Shown here: positions 25,978 through 35,213 of the stretch, piece after piece
How the letters are laid out: every line of letters starts with the position of its first letter
Position numbering within the stretch: the stretch's first letter is position 1
Source: Rothia nasimurium
Lineage (GTDB): Bacteria > Actinomycetota > Actinomycetes > Actinomycetales > Micrococcaceae
Direction of reading: 5' to 3'
Length of the DNA stretch: 64,000 bases
Assembly (NCBI RefSeq): GCF_004569295.1
Contig: NZ_SPQC01000007.1
Coordinates: 1-64,000 of the forward strand
Translations under genes and position numbers: made by a program
Notes under the pieces: generated by a model
The model's input: the letters and a program-made list of their open reading frames with translations, nothing else
Databases searched by the model: none
What the model was told of the DNA's origin: nothing

Positions 25978-27066
25978 TTAGAGGTCTACGACGCCGAGTT
26001 CTTTCTCGGTGTCGCCGGTTTCTTCGTCGACGCGCAGGAGCTTGCGCAGGGATTCGAGGCGTTCTGGGCCTGCGGGGCCGGCCTTGCCCGTTTCGACGTA
26101 GGCGGTAAGACCGCAGTCGGGGGCGGACGCCGAGTGGGTACAGCCCTTGGGGCAGTTGGCTGAGCCCGAGGCAAGGTCGGTGAAGGAGGCGACCAGGGTG
26201 TCAGGCTCGACATGGGCGAGTCCGAAGGAGCGGATGCCGGGGGTGTCGATAATCCAGGTGCCGGGGGCTGACTTCTGGGGCTGGAGGGCCAGGGCTGAGG
26301 ACGAGGTGTGGCGGCCGCGCCCGGTCACGGCATTCACGTGGCCAGTGGCGCGTTCTGCCCCGGTCAGGGCGTTGACCAGGGTTGATTTGCCTACACCGGA
26401 GTGGCCCAGGAGCACAGAGACCGAGCCGTCGAGATACTCAGAAAGCTGCTCAACTAGAGTGGTGTCGAGCCCTTCGGAGCCTTCCTCGCTGGGGGCCCGG
26501 CCGTCCTTGGACTTAGACAGCAAGATGGTGAGCTCAAGGTCTCGGTAGTAGTCCAGCAGCCATTTAGGGTGTTTGAGGTCGGTCTTGGTGATGCAGAGAA
26601 TGGGGGTGAGCTCAGCGTCGAACGCGGCTGCCAGGGACCGGTCGATAAAGCCGGTGCGGGGTTCGGGGTTTTCTGCGGCGACCACGATAACCAGGTTGTC
26701 GGCGTTGGCAACGACGACGCGCTCGACGGGGTCGGTATCGTCGGCGCTACGGCGTAGCAGGTTGGTGCGCTCCTCGATGCGGACGAGGCGGGCTAGAGTA
26801 TCGGGCTTACCGCTGGTATCACCCACGAGGGCAACCTTGTCACCCACCACGATGGGGGAGCGGCGTAGCTCTCGGGCGCGCACGGCGGTGACGACCCGTT
26901 CGCTGCCCTTGCCCTCATCGAGGATAGCGGTGTAGCGCCCCCGGTCTACGGTGATGATACGGCCGATTTCGGCGTCCTTGTGGGCTGGGCGGTCCTTGGT
27001 GCGGGGGCGGGAGCCCTTCTTATTGGGGCGGACGCGCACATCGCTTTCATCCCAGGAACGGCGCAT
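25978..27066 (-). CDS. rsgA: Ribosome small-subunit-dependent GTPase RsgA
   Basis: A 362-residue circularly permuted GTPase that helps finish the 30S subunit. The ATG at 27066 shares one base with the aroA stop (TAATG), so the genes are coupled. The N-terminal OB fold ([19 protein letters not shown]) is followed by the permuted G motifs: TKTDLKH (G4), [16 protein letters not shown] (G1) and [10 protein letters not shown] (G3). The C-terminal zinc site has [16 protein letters not shown]. The basic N-terminal tail ([16 protein letters not shown]) could bind rRNA. Confidence 0.94.
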   Translation of the reverse strand: MRRSWDESDVRVRPNKKGSRPRTKDRPAHKDAEIGRIITVDRGRYTAILDEGKGSERVVTAVRARELRRSPIVVGDKVALVGDTSGKPDTLARLVRIEERTNLLRRSADDTDPVERVVVANADNLVIVVAAENPEPRTGFIDRSLAAAFDAELTPILCITKTDLKHPKWLLDYYRDLELTILLSKSKDGRAPSEEGSEGLDTTLVEQLSEYLDGSVSVLLGHSGVGKSTLVNALTGAERATGHVNAVTGRGRHTSSSALALQPQKSAPGTWIIDTPGIRSFGLAHVEPDTLVASFTDLASGSANCPKGCTHSASAPDCGLTAYVETGKAGPAGPERLESLRKLLRVDEETGDTEKELGVVDL

Positions 27067-28433
27067 TAGGCGGCACCTGCCTGCCACTGACCCAGCATGT
27101 TCTGCCACAGCCCGGTGAAGTTGGGCAGGGTCTTGGAGGTGGTCTCGACGTTCTCAACCACGATGCCCGGCACCACCAGACCCATCACGGCAGCGGCGGT
27201 TGCCATGCGATGGTCGGCGTAGGTACGCATGAGGGCCCCGTGAGCTACAGGGGCGGTGACGCGAATACCGTCCGCAGTTTCTTCGGCTGAACCGCCCAGG
27301 CGGTTAATCTCGTCGGTCAGGGCGGCAAGCCGGTCAGTTTCATGGCCACGCAGGTGGGCAATACCGGACAGGACGCTGGTCGCCGGCGAGAGAGCGATGA
27401 GGGCAGCAACGGTGGGGGCCAGTTCACCGGCCTCGGCCAGATCTAGCTCAACACCCGGCAGGCCGGACGCCGCGCCGCCGGCAGGGCCGGTGACGGTCAG
27501 GTTTCCGTCGGCTAGCTCCGCCCGAGCCCCGAAGAGCGGCAGAATCTTTCGCCAGTGGTCCCCACCCTGGGTAGTGGACTCGGGCCAGCACGGAACCGTC
27601 ACCGATGCCCCGGTGGCTACCGCAGCAACCAGGAAAGGCCCAGCATTAGAAAGATCGGGCTCAACGGTGACCTCAAAGCCGGGGAAGCCACCGGGGGCAA
27701 CAGTCCAGGTATCGATGCCGTTGAAGTCGACGCTAATACCGAGCTCACGCATGGTCTCAACGGTCATCTCAATGTGGGGCATCGAGGGCACCGGGCCACC
27801 CTCGTGCCGCAGCACCAGACCCCGCTCAAAACGGCAGGCAGCCAGCAGCAGGGCAGAGACAAACTGGGAAGAACCCGAAGCATCAATGGTCAGCTCGGGC
27901 ACCTGCACCGAACCGGCAGAAACGACGGTAAAGGGCAGGGAGCCGCGACCGGCGTCCTCAACCTCAACCCCCAGGCCCCGCAGGGCCTCAATCACCGGCA
28001 GCATGGGGCGTACCCTGGCATGCTCATCGCCATCGAAATGGAAAGTACCGGGCAGCAGGGCAGCAACCGGGGGTACAAAACGCATGACGGTACCCGCCAG
28101 CCCCACATCAATGGATGCCGCACGGGCAGCGGTCGCAGAAAAATCTAGGGGGGTCACCCGCAGGTCAGGGCCAAAGGCATTACCGGTTTCAATCTCTTCA
28201 AAACGGGCACCCAGGGCAGTCAGCGCGGCCACCATCAGCTGCGAATCGCGCGAATGCAGGGGAGCATGAATCACCGAGGGGCTGTCCGCCAGAGCCGCCA
28301 GCAGCAGGTAACGATTGGTGAGCGACTTAGACCCGGGAATCTCCACCCGGGCATGGGCACCGCCGGGCACCGTAACGGTGGGCGCTAGCCAGTCTCCATC
28401 GGCCACTAGGGGCCGCTTGGTCGCATCAACCAC
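27066..28433 (-). CDS. aroA: 3-Phosphoshikimate 1-carboxyvinyltransferase (EPSP synthase)
   Basis: A 455-residue enzyme of the shikimate pathway that joins phosphoenolpyruvate to shikimate 3-phosphate. Family motifs: IPGSKSLTNRYLLLAALAD at the phosphate site, GLAGTVMRFVPPVAALLPG, SGSSQFVSALLLAA and LRGHETDRLAALTDEINRLG. YADHRMATAAAVMGLVVPG marks the end. It is the first gene of a minus-strand operon with rsgA and hisN. In actinobacteria aroA is often beside rsgA and near sigH, as here. Confidence 0.95.
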   Translation of the reverse strand: MVDATKRPLVADGDWLAPTVTVPGGAHARVEIPGSKSLTNRYLLLAALADSPSVIHAPLHSRDSQLMVAALTALGARFEEIETGNAFGPDLRVTPLDFSATAARAASIDVGLAGTVMRFVPPVAALLPGTFHFDGDEHARVRPMLPVIEALRGLGVEVEDAGRGSLPFTVVSAGSVQVPELTIDASGSSQFVSALLLAACRFERGLVLRHEGGPVPSMPHIEMTVETMRELGISVDFNGIDTWTVAPGGFPGFEVTVEPDLSNAGPFLVAAVATGASVTVPCWPESTTQGGDHWRKILPLFGARAELADGNLTVTGPAGGAASGLPGVELDLAEAGELAPTVAALIALSPATSVLSGIAHLRGHETDRLAALTDEINRLGGSAEETADGIRVTAPVAHGALMRTYADHRMATAAAVMGLVVPGIVVENVETTSKTLPNFTGLWQNMLGQWQAGAA

Positions 28434-28509
28434 AAATAAAACCTACTTCGGAATCAGTTACTACGGTGTACTCCCTCCCTATTTTAGGTGGGCGGGGCAG
28501 CAAACAAGA

Positions 28510-28538
28510 AAACCCCGCACCGATATGATGCGGGGTTT
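28510..28538 (-). terminator. Terminator of the DoxX-like gene
   Basis: AAACCCCGCA and its complement form a 10-bp stem with a 9-base loop. On the minus strand it is followed by TTCTTGTTTG, 41 bases beyond the stop at 28579. Confidence 0.8.
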
Positions 28539-28578
28539 ATCGAAAGTTCACGGGGTCTTACACCCGGTAGGAGCCAGC

Positions 28579-29109
28579 TTAGGCGAAGAGGTCCTCAACC
28601 TTTTTCTGGGCGTCAGAAGCGGCGTCCTGAACATCGGATGCCAGCTGATGGGACTTCTTAGCTACCTGATCACCCAGCTTGGAAGCTCGCCAGGCTAGTG
28701 AGGGGTTACCGTCGGTATCAACAGCTGAGATAGCAATAGCGCCCAGCAGGGAGCCATTGAGCACAGCAGCATTACGGCGGGCAGTCTTCTCTTCCTTAGT
28801 CACAGCCTCGGTAGCGCGGTACTCAACGTAGGAGTTAATAGCACCGGTAGCCAGCAGGACGCTCGCAGAAAGACGGGGCAGCTTGCCCAGGGCAAAGAGG
28901 GCACCGGCAGCTACCTGAGAGCCAGCCAGAGCCTGACCCACCAGCTTCTCCTGGCCACGCAGCACAGAAAGCTGAGGGGCAGAAGTCGCAGCCAGGTTAA
29001 CCACCTTAGCCAGGTGCTTGGACGATTCGGGGTCACGTAGACGGTCAACACCCGAGATAATAAAGCTTGAAGCCAGCAGAGGGCGAGCAAAACGGCGAAC
29101 CAAAGACAT
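28579..29109 (-). CDS. DoxX-like membrane protein
   Basis: A 176-residue protein from ATG 29109 (MSLVRRFARPLLASSFIISG), right after AAGGAGGAACTC. Three to four hydrophobic helices are visible: about 8-25 (LLASSFIISGVDRL), 68-82 (GSQVAAGALFALGKL), 87-103 and 119-135. RPLLASSFIISGVDRLRDP is the DoxX signature. The C-terminal 45 residues are amphipathic and charged (SDVQDAASDAQKKVEDLF). Some actinobacterial DoxX proteins form a membrane complex with superoxide dismutase, and sigH, the thiol-stress sigma factor, is divergent here. A redox link is plausible but not shown. Confidence 0.8.
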   Translation of the reverse strand: MSLVRRFARPLLASSFIISGVDRLRDPESSKHLAKVVNLAATSAPQLSVLRGQEKLVGQALAGSQVAAGALFALGKLPRLSASVLLATGAINSYVEYRATEAVTKEEKTARRNAAVLNGSLLGAIAISAVDTDGNPSLAWRASKLGDQVAKKSHQLASDVQDAASDAQKKVEDLFA

Positions 29110-29241
29110 GAGTTCCTCCTTCACGGGGTGCGAGGCCCCTTTGCGGTGTATCACAGATACCTAACACTACTAAGTATACATATAGACCGGCGGGTTCAGC
29201 CACTTTACAGCACCACCAGTGCAAAATTACTCTGGTGCTGG

Positions 29242-29266
29242 GGAATAAACTCGTCTCTCTGTCGTT
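29242..29266 (+). promoter_or_regulatory. SigH/SigR-type promoter of sigH
   Basis: GGAAT, 17 bases, GTT: exactly the -35 and -10 pattern of the thiol-stress sigma factors SigH (mycobacteria) and SigR (Streptomyces). It lies about 147 bases before the sigH ATG on the same strand, consistent with autoregulation. A stem CAGCACCA/TGGTGCTG (29208-29240) ends just before the -35. The gap from 29110 to 29412 holds no other gene. Confidence 0.75.
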
Positions 29267-29295
29267 ACGCATGACGAGATTTGTTCAAGGTTTCG

Positions 29296-29320
29296 CAGGC
29301 TCACGCTCGCTGTGAGCCTG
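29296..29320. repeat. Copy of the dispersed hairpin repeat, in the sigH leader
   Basis: CAGGCTCAC-GCTCGCT-GTGAGCCTG is a perfect 9-bp stem with a 7-base loop. The sequence is almost the same as the end of the 110-bp repeat after mnmA and is related to the core of the terminator at 11439. It lies between the SigH promoter and the sigH start, so it would be in the mRNA leader. Confidence 0.6.
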
Positions 29321-29412
29321 TTCAACCAGTACAGGTCTCGTTGTACTCGGCGCGTAGCCGCGCCCACTGGCAGGTACAGTAAGACAAAAGACCACAGCAC
29401 ACCTGGAGGGAA

Positions 29413-30111
29413 ATGACAGCCACGCCCCCGGCCCCCAGCACTGAACCTGCGCCGACCACCGACGTCCTCGCCCCCGAAGGCAACGAACCCGATGTGCGCT
29501 CCCGCGAAACCGATGCCGAGCGCAAAGCCCGTTTCGAACGAGAAGCCCTGCTGTACGTAGACCAGCTTTACGCAGCCGCCCTGCGCATGGCCCGCAACCC
29601 GCAGGACGCCGAAGACCTCGTCCAAGAGGCCTACACGAAAGCCTTCTCCGCCTTCCACCAGTACAAGCCCGGAACCAACCTCAAAGCCTGGCTCTACCGC
29701 ATTCTCACCAACACCTACATCAACGTCTACCGCAAACGCCAACGCGAGCCCTACCAGGCCAATACCGACACCGTCGAAGACTGGCAGCTAGCCCAGGCTG
29801 GAGCCCACGACTCCAAGGGCCTACCCTCTGCGGAAAACGAAGCTCTCGCTCACCTGCCCGACAGCGATATCAAAGAGGCCCTGCAGTCCATCCCCGAAGA
29901 CTTCCGTATGGCCGTCTACTACTCCGATGTCGAAGGGTTCTCCTACAAGGAAATTTCCGAGATTATGGACACCCCCATCGGCACCGTCATGTCCCGCCTG
30001 CACCGGGGCCGCAAACTGCTCAGAGACAAACTCACCGACTATGCCGCCGAACGCGGCATCAAAACCACGACCACCGGCAAGGCCGGCGCCCGCCAAACCG
30101 CTAGGGCCTAA
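29413..30111 (+). CDS. sigH: RNA polymerase sigma factor SigH (group 4, thiol/oxidative stress)
   Basis: 232 residues. Region 2 is [32 protein letters not shown] with [18 protein letters not shown]; region 4 is [20 protein letters not shown] with [27 protein letters not shown]. The long N-terminal tail before residue 40 is Pro/Thr/Glu-rich. The gene is followed after 14 bases by its anti-sigma factor. In the SigH family, oxidation of the anti-sigma releases SigH, which then switches on thioredoxin, mycothiol and heat-shock genes. A matching promoter lies upstream. The ATG has GGAGGG before it. Confidence 0.94.
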   Translation: MTATPPAPSTEPAPTTDVLAPEGNEPDVRSRETDAERKARFEREALLYVDQLYAAALRMARNPQDAEDLVQEAYTKAFSAFHQYKPGTNLKAWLYRILTNTYINVYRKRQREPYQANTDTVEDWQLAQAGAHDSKGLPSAENEALAHLPDSDIKEALQSIPEDFRMAVYYSDVEGFSYKEISEIMDTPIGTVMSRLHRGRKLLRDKLTDYAAERGIKTTTTGKAGARQTARA

Positions 30112-30125
30112 GAAAGGAGCCACCA

Positions 30126-30404
30126 ATGACCACCGTACACAACCCGAGCCCTTCTACCCCCTGCGAAGAGCGCCTGGCCAAAATCTACACCTACATTGAC
30201 GACCCACTCAGCTGCCAGGACCTCGAAGAACTCCAGGCCCACCTGGCCGAATGTGAAACCTGCGCCAAGGAATACGACCTAGAGTGCATTATCCGCCAAG
30301 CAGTGCGCCGCACCTGCAAGGAGACCGCTCCTGTCGACCTCAAAAGCCGTATCCGTGCCTGCATCGACGATATCCATACCGGAGGGTACCCGGCAGCTAG
30401 CTAG
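30126..30404 (+). CDS. rsrA: Redox-sensing zinc anti-sigma factor (RsrA/RshA family)
   Basis: A 92-residue ZAS-type anti-sigma factor. The zinc motif H-x3-C-x2-C is HLAECETC (H39, C43, C46), with further Cys at 13, 30, 54 and 65. The helices that wrap the sigma factor are EERLAKIYTYIDDPL and CIIRQAVRRTC. Under disulfide stress the Cys pair oxidises, zinc is lost and SigH is freed. It is co-transcribed with sigH. The start has AAGAAAGGAG upstream. Confidence 0.93.
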   Translation: MTTVHNPSPSTPCEERLAKIYTYIDDPLSCQDLEELQAHLAECETCAKEYDLECIIRQAVRRTCKETAPVDLKSRIRACIDDIHTGGYPAAS

Positions 30405-30409
30405 CCAAT

Positions 30410-30452
30410 AACAAAGGGCCCCTGCTCGCTTCTGCGAGTAGGGGCCCTTGTT
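30410..30452. terminator. Bidirectional terminator after rsrA
   Basis: A 19-20 bp stem around GGGCCCCT/AGGGGCCC with a TTCT loop and TTG end. It separates sigH-rsrA from the convergent small ribosomal protein gene. Confidence 0.85.
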
Positions 30453-30459
30453 GATTGCC

Positions 30460-30534
30460 TTATGAGTTGGGGCGCTTACCGTGGTTAGCGCCACCCTTAC
30501 GGCGATCCTTACGCTTGCGACCGCGCTTGCTCAT
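30460..30534 (-). CDS. Small basic ribosomal protein, bL37-like (24 residues)
   Basis: A 24-codon gene: ATG 30534, stop 30460-30462, with AAGGAGG 9 bases before the start. The product is very basic: SKRGRKRKDRRK then NHGKRPNS. This matches, from memory, the tiny actinobacterial large-subunit protein bL37, which begins with KRGRKKRDR and ends NHGKRPN. It lies next to the sigH-rsrA pair. The sequence is too basic and the ribosome binding site too good for chance. Actinobacterial annotations often miss it or call it a hypothetical protein. A short AURKAIP1-type protein (bS22) is less likely because that pattern differs. Confidence 0.82.
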   Translation of the reverse strand: MSKRGRKRKDRRKGGANHGKRPNS

Positions 30535-30692
30535 GAGAGCCTCCTTGATCAAGGTGGAGTGCCCGTCAGGATAACGGAACACAAATGGTCGATAGCACCT
30601 TGGAACAGGCACTTCTCACTATTTTCGCATACCTTGGCTAGCTTTGCACACCCCGGGTTAGTCACAGGGGTAGGCACCGGTCAGGGGCTTCC

Positions 30693-31292
30693 TTAAACGG
30701 GCTCTGAAATCTGAAGCCAGTTGTACCAGCCGCGGTGCAGAACCAGCCAGGCGATCAGGCCGTAGCCGGACTGGCCGGGGCGACCGTCGTTCGCTGCCAG
30801 GTCATTGCGCCACTGCTCGTGGTGCAGCAGGGGGTTGAAGGTATCGACGTAGACGTGGTTACGGCGGGTCACCACATCGGCGTAGGCTGCTGACAGGTCG
30901 GCAATCTTGCGGTTGCGCTCGGCATCAAGAGTGGGCGGGGGGCCAACAACCAGAACCTTCACATTGTTCTGGGAGGCCATATCGACCATGTTCGCCAGGT
31001 TCAGGCGGGAGCGGGCGCTGGTGAGGCCCAGGTCGATGTCGAAGGTTGAGGGGGCAATGACCAGGCGGTTTTCGTGGCCCTGGGCAAAGCGGCGGCTGGC
31101 TTCTTCAAACCAGCGAGCGTTGAGCTGTTCACTGCCCTCGCCGGGAGCTGCCAGATTATAGGCAGAGATAGAGGCAGAGGTCTGAGGGGTACGCGCCATA
31201 ACGCGCCCGAACCACCCGAGGGTGCGGGGATCCCCGACGCCTGCGAGCAGATCATCGCCAACGGCTACAAGTCGAATTTTTCGCTGATCCAC
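30693..31292 (-). CDS. SGNH/GDSL-fold hydrolase-like protein
   Basis: A 199-residue protein starting at GTG 31292 (VDQRKIRLVAVGDDLLAG) after AGAAAG; longer frames lack a site. Block I reads GDDLLAGVGDPRTLGW, where the canonical GDS Ser nucleophile is Asp. Block II Gly and block III Asn are weak (LAAPGEGSEQL), but WFGRVMAR, APSTFDIDLG and VLVVGPPPTLDAERN follow the actinobacterial SGNH group. The usual C-terminal D-x-x-H is not evident (QSGYGLIAWLVL). A hydrolase with altered chemistry or a non-enzymatic protein are both possible. It is downstream of kgd on the same strand, 174 bases away. Confidence 0.75.
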   Translation of the reverse strand: MDQRKIRLVAVGDDLLAGVGDPRTLGWFGRVMARTPQTSASISAYNLAAPGEGSEQLNARWFEEASRRFAQGHENRLVIAPSTFDIDLGLTSARSRLNLANMVDMASQNNVKVLVVGPPPTLDAERNRKIADLSAAYADVVTRRNHVYVDTFNPLLHHEQWRNDLAANDGRPGQSGYGLIAWLVLHRGWYNWLQISEPV

Positions 31293-31411
31293 GTGTTTCT
31301 TTCTACAAGGTTGAGGGCTAGGTCGCCCCGCAACGATGGTCTCGTTCGTTCTGTACCAGTCTAAACCCTGGAACCTGCCAGCGCACGGTGGGCGCACCGC
31401 AAACAGGCAGC

Positions 31412-31440
31412 GCCCGAATCCTGACGGGCAAGATTCGGGC
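31412..31440 (-). terminator. Hairpin after kgd
   Basis: GCCCGAATC and its complement form a 9-bp stem with an 11-base loop, 27 bases past the kgd stop. The T tract on the minus strand is weak. Confidence 0.55.
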
Positions 31441-31466
31441 ACTGAGAGCTGAGCAATCGCCCTGCT

Positions 31467-34400
31467 TTAGCGGTCGAATACCTCGGAGATGAGGTTATCG
31501 AGCTCGCGCTGGTGACGCTTACCGGTACCGGCTGCGGGGGAAGCAGCTGCCGGGCGGGAAATCAGCTTCATACGGTAGTCAATCTGGGGGAGCAGGTTGA
31601 CCGCCATGAAGGGCCACTGGCCCTGGTTGGCAGGTTCATCCTGAGCCCAGACCAGTTCTGCATTGGGGTAGGCAGCAATCTGCTCCTTAATCTCTGCGGA
31701 CGGCAGGGGGTAGAGCTGCTCGACTCGCACAATTGCGGTGCTCTTATCGCCGCGCTTAGCGCGCTCTGCTTCCAGGTCGTAGTAGAGACGACCCGAGACG
31801 AAGACCAGGCGGGTCACGTCAGCGGGGTTCAGGTTACCCTGGTCCTCGATGATGGGCTTGAAGCTACCGCTGGTGAAATCTTCAACCGATGAGGCAGCAG
31901 CTTTGAGGCGCAGCAGCTGCTTGGGGGTGATAACAATCAGCGGCTTGTGCGGGCGGGAGTGGGCCTGGCGGCGCAGCAGGTGGAAGTGGTTAGCCGGGGT
32001 CGAGGGAACAGCAACAGTCATGTTGTTCTCGGCGCACAGCTGCAGGTAGCGCTCCATGCGGGCCGATGAGTGGTCAGGGCCCTGGCCCTCAAAACCGTGG
32101 GGGAGCAGCAGAACCAGTGAGGAGCGCTGGGCCCACTTCTGCTCTGCTGACGAGATGAACTCGTCAACGATGGTCTGGGCGCCGTTAGCGAAGTCGCCGA
32201 ACTGGGCCTCCCAGAGTACCAGGGAGTCGGGGCGCTCGACAGAGTAGCCGTACTCGAAGCCTATGACGCCGTACTCGGAGAGCAGGGAGTTGTAGATGGA
32301 GTACTTGCCCTGGGTTTCTGAGAGGTTGGCCAGGGGGTTCCACTCTTCGTCGGTCAGAGAGTCGTGCAGCACGGAGTGGCGCTGGACGAAGGTGCCGCGC
32401 TGGACGTCCTGACCGGTCAGGCGCACATCGCGACCTTCCAGCAGCAGGGAGGCGAAGGCAGCAAGCTCGCCGAAGCCCCAGTTGATGTCGCCCTCGGTCG
32501 ACATCTTGACGCGCTGTTCAAGCAGCTTCTTGAGCTTCTTGTGCACGGTGAAACCCTCGGGAATCTTGCCGAAGGCCTGGCCGATCTGGGCCAGGGTCTC
32601 AGCGGAGATAGCGGTCTCGCCGGCAACGTGAACGGAGTCCTCATTCTGCTGGGCAGCAGGGCGCTCGATGTTAGAAACAGCGGCGGCGTCTGCGGTGACC
32701 AGGGGAGCGGAGGACGACTGAGCCTCGTGGGTCTCGGTGAAAATCTGCTCCAGGCGGGACTGGTAGTCCTTCAGAGCGCGCTCGGCCTCGTCCTGGGAGA
32801 TATCGCCGCGGCCGACCAGGGCCTCGGTGTAAATCTTGCGGGTTGAGGGCAGCTCCTCAATTTGCTGGTACATCTTGGGCTGGGTCATCGAGGGGTCGTC
32901 TGCTTCGTTGTGACCGCGGCGGCGGTAGCAGACCAGGTCGATGACGACGTCCTTGTTGAAGGCCTGGCGGTAGGCGAAGGCGATGGAGCCTGCGCGGACG
33001 ACGGCCTCGGGATCATCGGCATTCACGTGCAGCACGGGAGCCTGGATCATGCGGGCGATGTCGGTGGAGTAGGTTGCGGTACGGCCATCGCGCGGGGTGG
33101 TGGTGAAACCCACCTGGTTGTTGACCACGATGTGTACGGTACCGCCGGTGGTGTAGCCCTCAAGCTTGGACATCTGCAGGGTTTCCAGCACGATGCCCTG
33201 GCCAGCGAAGGCCGCGTCACCGTGAACCAGGATCGGCAGTACGGGGTAGTTGCCGATGCCCTGTTCAGCCAGGGTGTCCTGCTTCGCGCGGACGATACCT
33301 TCAAGCACGGTGTTGACGGCTTCAAGGTGGGAGGGGTTGGCAGCAAGGTAGACCTGGATCTGGTTGCCGTTGTGGGAGGTGAAGATACCCTCGGTGCCCA
33401 GGTGGTACTTGACGTCACCGGAGCCGCCGGTCAGGCGGGGGTCCATCTGGCCCTCAAATTCACGGAAAATCTGGGCGTAGGACTTACCGGCAATGTTGGT
33501 CAGTACGTTGAGGCGGCCGCGGTGGGCCATGCCAATGCCGACGCCCGAGAGGCTGGCGTCCGCTGCCTCAGAGATAACGGAGTCCAGCAGGGGAATTAGG
33601 GATTCGCCGCCTTCTAGGGAGAAGCGCTTCTGGCCCAGGTACTTAGTCTGCAGGAAGGTTTCGAAGGCCTCGGCCGCATTCAGGGTGCCCAGCACGCGGA
33701 ACTGCTCGTCGCGGGAGGGCTTGGTGTAGCCGTGCTCCAGACGATCCTGGAACCACTGGCGCTCTTCGGGGTTCTCGATGTGCATGTACTCCACACCCAG
33801 GGTGCGGGTGTAGGCCTCGCGCAGCAGCTCAAGGATGGTGCGCAGGGGCAGGGATTCCTTTTCGCCAAAGCCACCGGTGGGCCAGTAGCGGTCAAGATCC
33901 CAGAGGGTCAGGCCGTAGTTCTCCAGACGCAGGTCGGGGTGGGAGAGCATCTGGTAGCCGATGGGGTTGGTCTGGGCAATCAGGTGGCCGCGCACGCGGA
34001 AGGCGTGAATGAGCTGCTGGATGCGGGCAACCTTAGAAATCTCTGATTCGGGGTTGACCTGGTTATCGCGGGCCCAACGGACGGGCTCAAAGGGGATGCG
34101 TAGGTCCTCAAAAATCTGGTCGTAGAAGCCGTCGCCACCGAGCAGGTAGTGCTCCACAATCTTGAGGAACTCGCCGGAACCTGCACCCTGAATGACACGG
34201 TGGTCGTAGGTGGAGGTGAGGGTCAGAATCTTGGAGACACCGTTGCGGGCGATGACCTTTTCTGACGTACCGCGGTACTCTGCGGGGTAGTCGAGGGCAC
34301 CTGCGCCGATGATGGCTGCCTGGCCCTTAGAGAGACGGGGGACGGAGTGGACGGTGCCGATACCGCCGGGGTTGGTGAGCGATACGGTGGTGCCGGCGAA

Positions 34401-35213
34401 GTCCTCAACGCCGAGCTTGCCCTCACGGCCACGCTTGACGATATCGTTGTAGGCTTCCCAGAACTCTGAGAAGGAAAGCTTCTCAGCACCCTTGATGTTG
34501 GGTACAACCAGGTTGCGGGATCCATCGGGGCGGGGAAGGTCGATGGCCAGGCCGAAGTTAACGTGGGCGTGCTGGATAGCGGCGGGCTTACCCTTGGCGT
34601 CCTCACCGTAGCTGACGTTCATGGAGGGGAAGGCCGCAAGAGCGCGGATAATGGCGTAGCCGATGATATGGGTGAAGGAGACCTTGCCGCCGCGGGTGCG
34701 GGCCAGGTAGCTGTTGATTTCGGTACGGTTATCGATCAGCAGCTTGGCGGGGATAGCGCGGACTGTGGTTGCGGTGGGTACGCTCAGTGACTCGTCCATG
34801 TTGGCCGCTACTGCCTTGGCGGGGCCGCGCAGGGTAACAATCTGGTCTTCTTGGGGAGCGTCGCTCACGGGTTCTTCCTTCGGGGTGGCGGGCTTGGTCG
34901 CTGAGGGGTTGCTTGCCTTGGGGGCTGCCTGCGGGGCTGACTTGGGGTCAGCTTCAGGGGCAGGAGTCTTGGGAGTGGAGGGGACGGGGGCCTTGACGGG
35001 CTCTTCCTTGGCCGGTGCGGACGCTGCAGCGGGCGCCGGTGCCTGCTGCGAGCTGGGTGCGCTGCCGGTTGTGCCTGCCCACTGATCAAACAGGGGCCAC
35101 CACGTCTCGTCGACTGAGTTGCGGTCTTGCTCGTACTTTTCAAAGAGCTCTTCGACGAGCCACTCGTTACCCGCGAACTCTTCGGGAACAATATGTTCTG
35201 GCTGGTTTGGCAC
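31467..35213 (-). CDS. kgd: Multifunctional 2-oxoglutarate metabolism enzyme Kgd
   Basis: 1248 residues, the fused E2o-E1o (OdhA/Kgd) arrangement of actinobacteria. Residues 1-45 are the conserved N-terminal segment (EFAGNEWLVEELFEKYEQDR), followed by a Pro/Ala-rich linker to about 115. Residues about 120-360 form the acyltransferase domain with TYDHRVIQGAGSGEFL. The thiamine-dependent E1 domain runs from about 390: IGMAHRGRLNVLTNIAGKSY, HGDAAFAGQGIVLETLQ, HGFEGQGPDHSSARMERYLQ. It decarboxylates 2-oxoglutarate and, with AceE/Lpd partners, makes succinyl-CoA in the TCA cycle; it can also form succinic semialdehyde. GTG start. Confidence 0.96.
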   Translation of the reverse strand: MPNQPEHIVPEEFAGNEWLVEELFEKYEQDRNSVDETWWPLFDQWAGTTGSAPSSQQAPAPAAASAPAKEEPVKAPVPSTPKTPAPEADPKSAPQAAPKASNPSATKPATPKEEPVSDAPQEDQIVTLRGPAKAVAANMDESLSVPTATTVRAIPAKLLIDNRTEINSYLARTRGGKVSFTHIIGYAIIRALAAFPSMNVSYGEDAKGKPAAIQHAHVNFGLAIDLPRPDGSRNLVVPNIKGAEKLSFSEFWEAYNDIVKRGREGKLGVEDFAGTTVSLTNPGGIGTVHSVPRLSKGQAAIIGAGALDYPAEYRGTSEKVIARNGVSKILTLTSTYDHRVIQGAGSGEFLKIVEHYLLGGDGFYDQIFEDLRIPFEPVRWARDNQVNPESEISKVARIQQLIHAFRVRGHLIAQTNPIGYQMLSHPDLRLENYGLTLWDLDRYWPTGGFGEKESLPLRTILELLREAYTRTLGVEYMHIENPEERQWFQDRLEHGYTKPSRDEQFRVLGTLNAAEAFETFLQTKYLGQKRFSLEGGESLIPLLDSVISEAADASLSGVGIGMAHRGRLNVLTNIAGKSYAQIFREFEGQMDPRLTGGSGDVKYHLGTEGIFTSHNGNQIQVYLAANPSHLEAVNTVLEGIVRAKQDTLAEQGIGNYPVLPILVHGDAAFAGQGIVLETLQMSKLEGYTTGGTVHIVVNNQVGFTTTPRDGRTATYSTDIARMIQAPVLHVNADDPEAVVRAGSIAFAYRQAFNKDVVIDLVCYRRRGHNEADDPSMTQPKMYQQIEELPSTRKIYTEALVGRGDISQDEAERALKDYQSRLEQIFTETHEAQSSSAPLVTADAAAVSNIERPAAQQNEDSVHVAGETAISAETLAQIGQAFGKIPEGFTVHKKLKKLLEQRVKMSTEGDINWGFGELAAFASLLLEGRDVRLTGQDVQRGTFVQRHSVLHDSLTDEEWNPLANLSETQGKYSIYNSLLSEYGVIGFEYGYSVERPDSLVLWEAQFGDFANGAQTIVDEFISSAEQKWAQRSSLVLLLPHGFEGQGPDHSSARMERYLQLCAENNMTVAVPSTPANHFHLLRRQAHSRPHKPLIVITPKQLLRLKAAASSVEDFTSGSFKPIIEDQGNLNPADVTRLVFVSGRLYYDLEAERAKRGDKSTAIVRVEQLYPLPSAEIKEQIAAYPNAELVWAQDEPANQGQWPFMAVNLLPQIDYRMKLISRPAAASPAAGTGKRHQRELDNLISEVFDR

